NCBI GenBank assembly: GCA_013140395.1 | Contig: JABFSY010000015.1 | Span: 1 to 7,463 of the forward strand | Direction of reading: 5' to 3' | Source of the DNA: Cyclobacteriaceae bacterium | GTDB taxonomy: Bacteria; Bacteroidota; Bacteroidia; Cytophagales; Cyclobacteriaceae | DNA length: 7,463 nucleotides | Part shown: positions 6,698 through 7,463 of the stretch, piece by piece | How positions within the stretch are numbered: the stretch's first letter is position 1 | How the letters are laid out: every line of letters starts with the position of its first letter | Made by a program: the position numbers and the translations under genes | Notes under the pieces: model-generated | Told to the model about the DNA's origin: nothing | Databases searched by the model: none | The model's input: the letters and a program-made list of their open reading frames with translations, nothing else

Positions 6698-7291
6698 ATG
6701 AAAATGAAGTCAATTGTATTGAGCGTAATGATGGTGTTGGTTAGCGTATTTGCATTCGCTATTGATCCAAGCAACTCACAACTTGTCGTATTGAACACGA
6801 ATACAACGGGTGTTTTTAAGGTGATTTATCACCAGCCAGGTCAGAACAGCGTATCCTTCAAAGTGTATAACAAACAAGGCGACATCGTATTTGCTGACTA
6901 TATCAGATCTTCAAATGGTTTTATCCGTCCATTGAATTTCTTAGGAATGGAATCAGGCGCCTATAAAGTGGAGTTAAAATCAGGTAATCAGGTGACTGAG
7001 CAAATGATCACCTATTCTACCGCATCAACTGAAGAAAATGTAATAGATGGAACCGTAAAGTCTATCCACGTTTCAAAGTTAGCTGGCGAGAACAAATATT
7101 TGTTGGCGATCTCTAATCAGGGAACCAACCGTGTAAACGTTCGTATCTTAAACGGTAACAAGGAATTGGTGTACAACAGAAATATAAACATCAACGGTGA
7201 CTTGGGCGTAGTATATAGCTTAAAGAAATTGGTAGGTGCTCCTACTTTCGAAGTGAGTGACAAGAACGTAACGGCTTCAGTTACAAAATAA
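6698..7291 (+). CDS. Small secreted protein with two similar beta-sandwich-like modules
   Basis: I cannot name this 197-residue protein. It starts with a clear signal peptide (MKMK, then a hydrophobic core) with cleavage expected after AFA at residue 21. The mature part appears to hold two modules of similar layout. Module 1 (about 28-107) includes NSVSFKVYNKQGDIVFADYI and MESGAYKVELKSGNQVTEQM. Module 2 (about 123-197) includes NRVNVRILNGNKELVYNRNI and APTFEVSDKNVTASVT. The order (strand, xVYNxxGxxVF hairpin, SGAYKVEL strand, last strand) resembles the beta-sandwich of type IX secretion C-terminal sorting domains, but module 2 lacks the typical SGxYxV segment, so a true sorting signal is doubtful. 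No cysteine is present. It has its own promoter and a strong terminator, so it is probably a single-gene transcript. Several CGT, AAC and GGT codons in its second half would fit good expression. ATG 6698 is used; ATG 6704 is a less likely alternative. Confidence 0.8.
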   Translation: MKMKSIVLSVMMVLVSVFAFAIDPSNSQLVVLNTNTTGVFKVIYHQPGQNSVSFKVYNKQGDIVFADYIRSSNGFIRPLNFLGMESGAYKVELKSGNQVTEQMITYSTASTEENVIDGTVKSIHVSKLAGENKYLLAISNQGTNRVNVRILNGNKELVYNRNININGDLGVVYSLKKLVGAPTFEVSDKNVTASVTK

Positions 7292-7307
7292 GATTACTAA
7301 TAGATAG

Positions 7308-7345
7308 AAAAAAGGAAAGCTCCGACCGGAGCTTTCCTTTTTTTT
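7308..7345. terminator. Strong bidirectional Rho-independent terminator
   Basis: A perfect 10-bp stem, GGAAAGCTCC (7314-7323) and GGAGCTTTCC (7328-7337), has a GACC tetraloop. It is followed by eight T residues (7338-7345) and preceded by six A residues (7308-7313), so the A/T flanks can extend the stem and serve as a U-tract on either strand. It begins 17 nt after the 6698-7291 gene and lies just beyond the stop of the convergent minus-strand gene (7348), so it probably ends both transcripts. Confidence 0.92.
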
Positions 7346-7347
7346 GC

Positions 7348-7463
7348 CTACATATTTCTTCGATACTGCCCGCCCACTTCAAATAATGCTCTCGTTATTT
7401 GTCCCAACGAGCAAACTTTGGCTGCTTCCATCAATTCAATAAAGATGTTTTTGTTTTGAACTG
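7348..7463 (-). CDS. Acyl-CoA mutase, methylmalonyl/isobutyryl-CoA mutase family, C-terminal end only
   Basis: Only the last 37 residues are in the window, read on the minus strand from the right edge to the TAG at 7350-7348. They read [20 protein letters not shown] and then [13 protein letters not shown]. This matches, from memory, the C-terminus of cobalamin-dependent acyl-CoA mutases, in particular the fused isobutyryl-CoA mutase IcmF, in which the substrate-binding mutase domain comes last. In MutB-type methylmalonyl-CoA mutases the B12-binding domain is at the C-terminus instead, which makes them a poorer fit. The enzyme would interconvert branched and linear acyl-CoA thioesters in the cytoplasm. 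The gene is convergent with the secreted-protein gene and shares its terminator. Too little is present to settle which subtype it is. Confidence 0.72.
   Translation of the reverse strand, partial: VQNKNIFIELMEAAKVCSLGQITRALFEVGGQYRRNM

Noticed and set aside
6442..6744. 100-residue plus-strand frame through the intergenic region
   Set aside because: Starts at TTG, runs through palindromic and low-complexity DNA and overlaps the 6698 gene and its promoter; the product has no recognisable features.
6613..6798. 61-residue minus-strand frame opposite the start of the secreted protein
   Set aside because: Antisense to a signal peptide; hydrophobic residues arise from the complementary AT-rich promoter and leader.
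1..7463. CRISPR array, insertion sequence, tRNA or rRNA
   Set aside because: No regularly spaced repeats, transposase motifs, terminal inverted repeats or tRNA/rRNA signatures were seen on either strand.

Overview
The window looks like ordinary chromosome from a member of the Bacteroidota, most likely a Cytophagales-type bacterium. The evidence is indirect. No start codon has a clear Shine-Dalgarno sequence, and intergenic regions are AT-rich. One promoter matches the Bacteroidota consensus (TAnnTTTG with a TTTG-like box upstream). Several products are exported proteins of a Bacteroidota flavour. No mobile element, CRISPR array, rRNA or tRNA is visible.

Layout: (1) nt 1-923 is the 3' part of guaA (GMP synthase), cut by the left edge. 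(2) nt 975-2738 is an exported protein with TPR-like helices followed by a type I periplasmic-binding-protein fold, preceded by a short octamer repeat tract. (3) nt 2881-5713 is a compact + strand run: a predicted outer-membrane/exported beta protein of unknown family, hutI (imidazolonepropionase) 11 nt later, and apt (adenine phosphoribosyltransferase), whose start overlaps the hutI stop by 4 nt. (4) nt 5773-6360 is a stand-alone LON N-terminal (substrate-binding) domain protein. (5) nt 6361-6697 is a 337-nt gap holding a GC-rich palindromic element, a pyrimidine-rich tract and a good promoter. (6) nt 6698-7291 is a small secreted protein made of two similar beta modules. (7) A strong, probably bidirectional terminator separates it from a convergent minus-strand gene, of which only the last 37 codons are present: an acyl-CoA mutase of the methylmalonyl/isobutyryl-CoA mutase family.

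Functionally the window mixes housekeeping nucleotide metabolism (guaA, apt), one histidine-catabolism step (hutI, with no other hut gene in view) and envelope proteins of unknown role. I found no convincing new defence, mobile or secretion system. The best second-look items are the structured GC-rich element at 6384-6450, the octamer tract at 933-974, the two-module secreted protein, and the unknown outer-membrane protein placed directly before hutI-apt.
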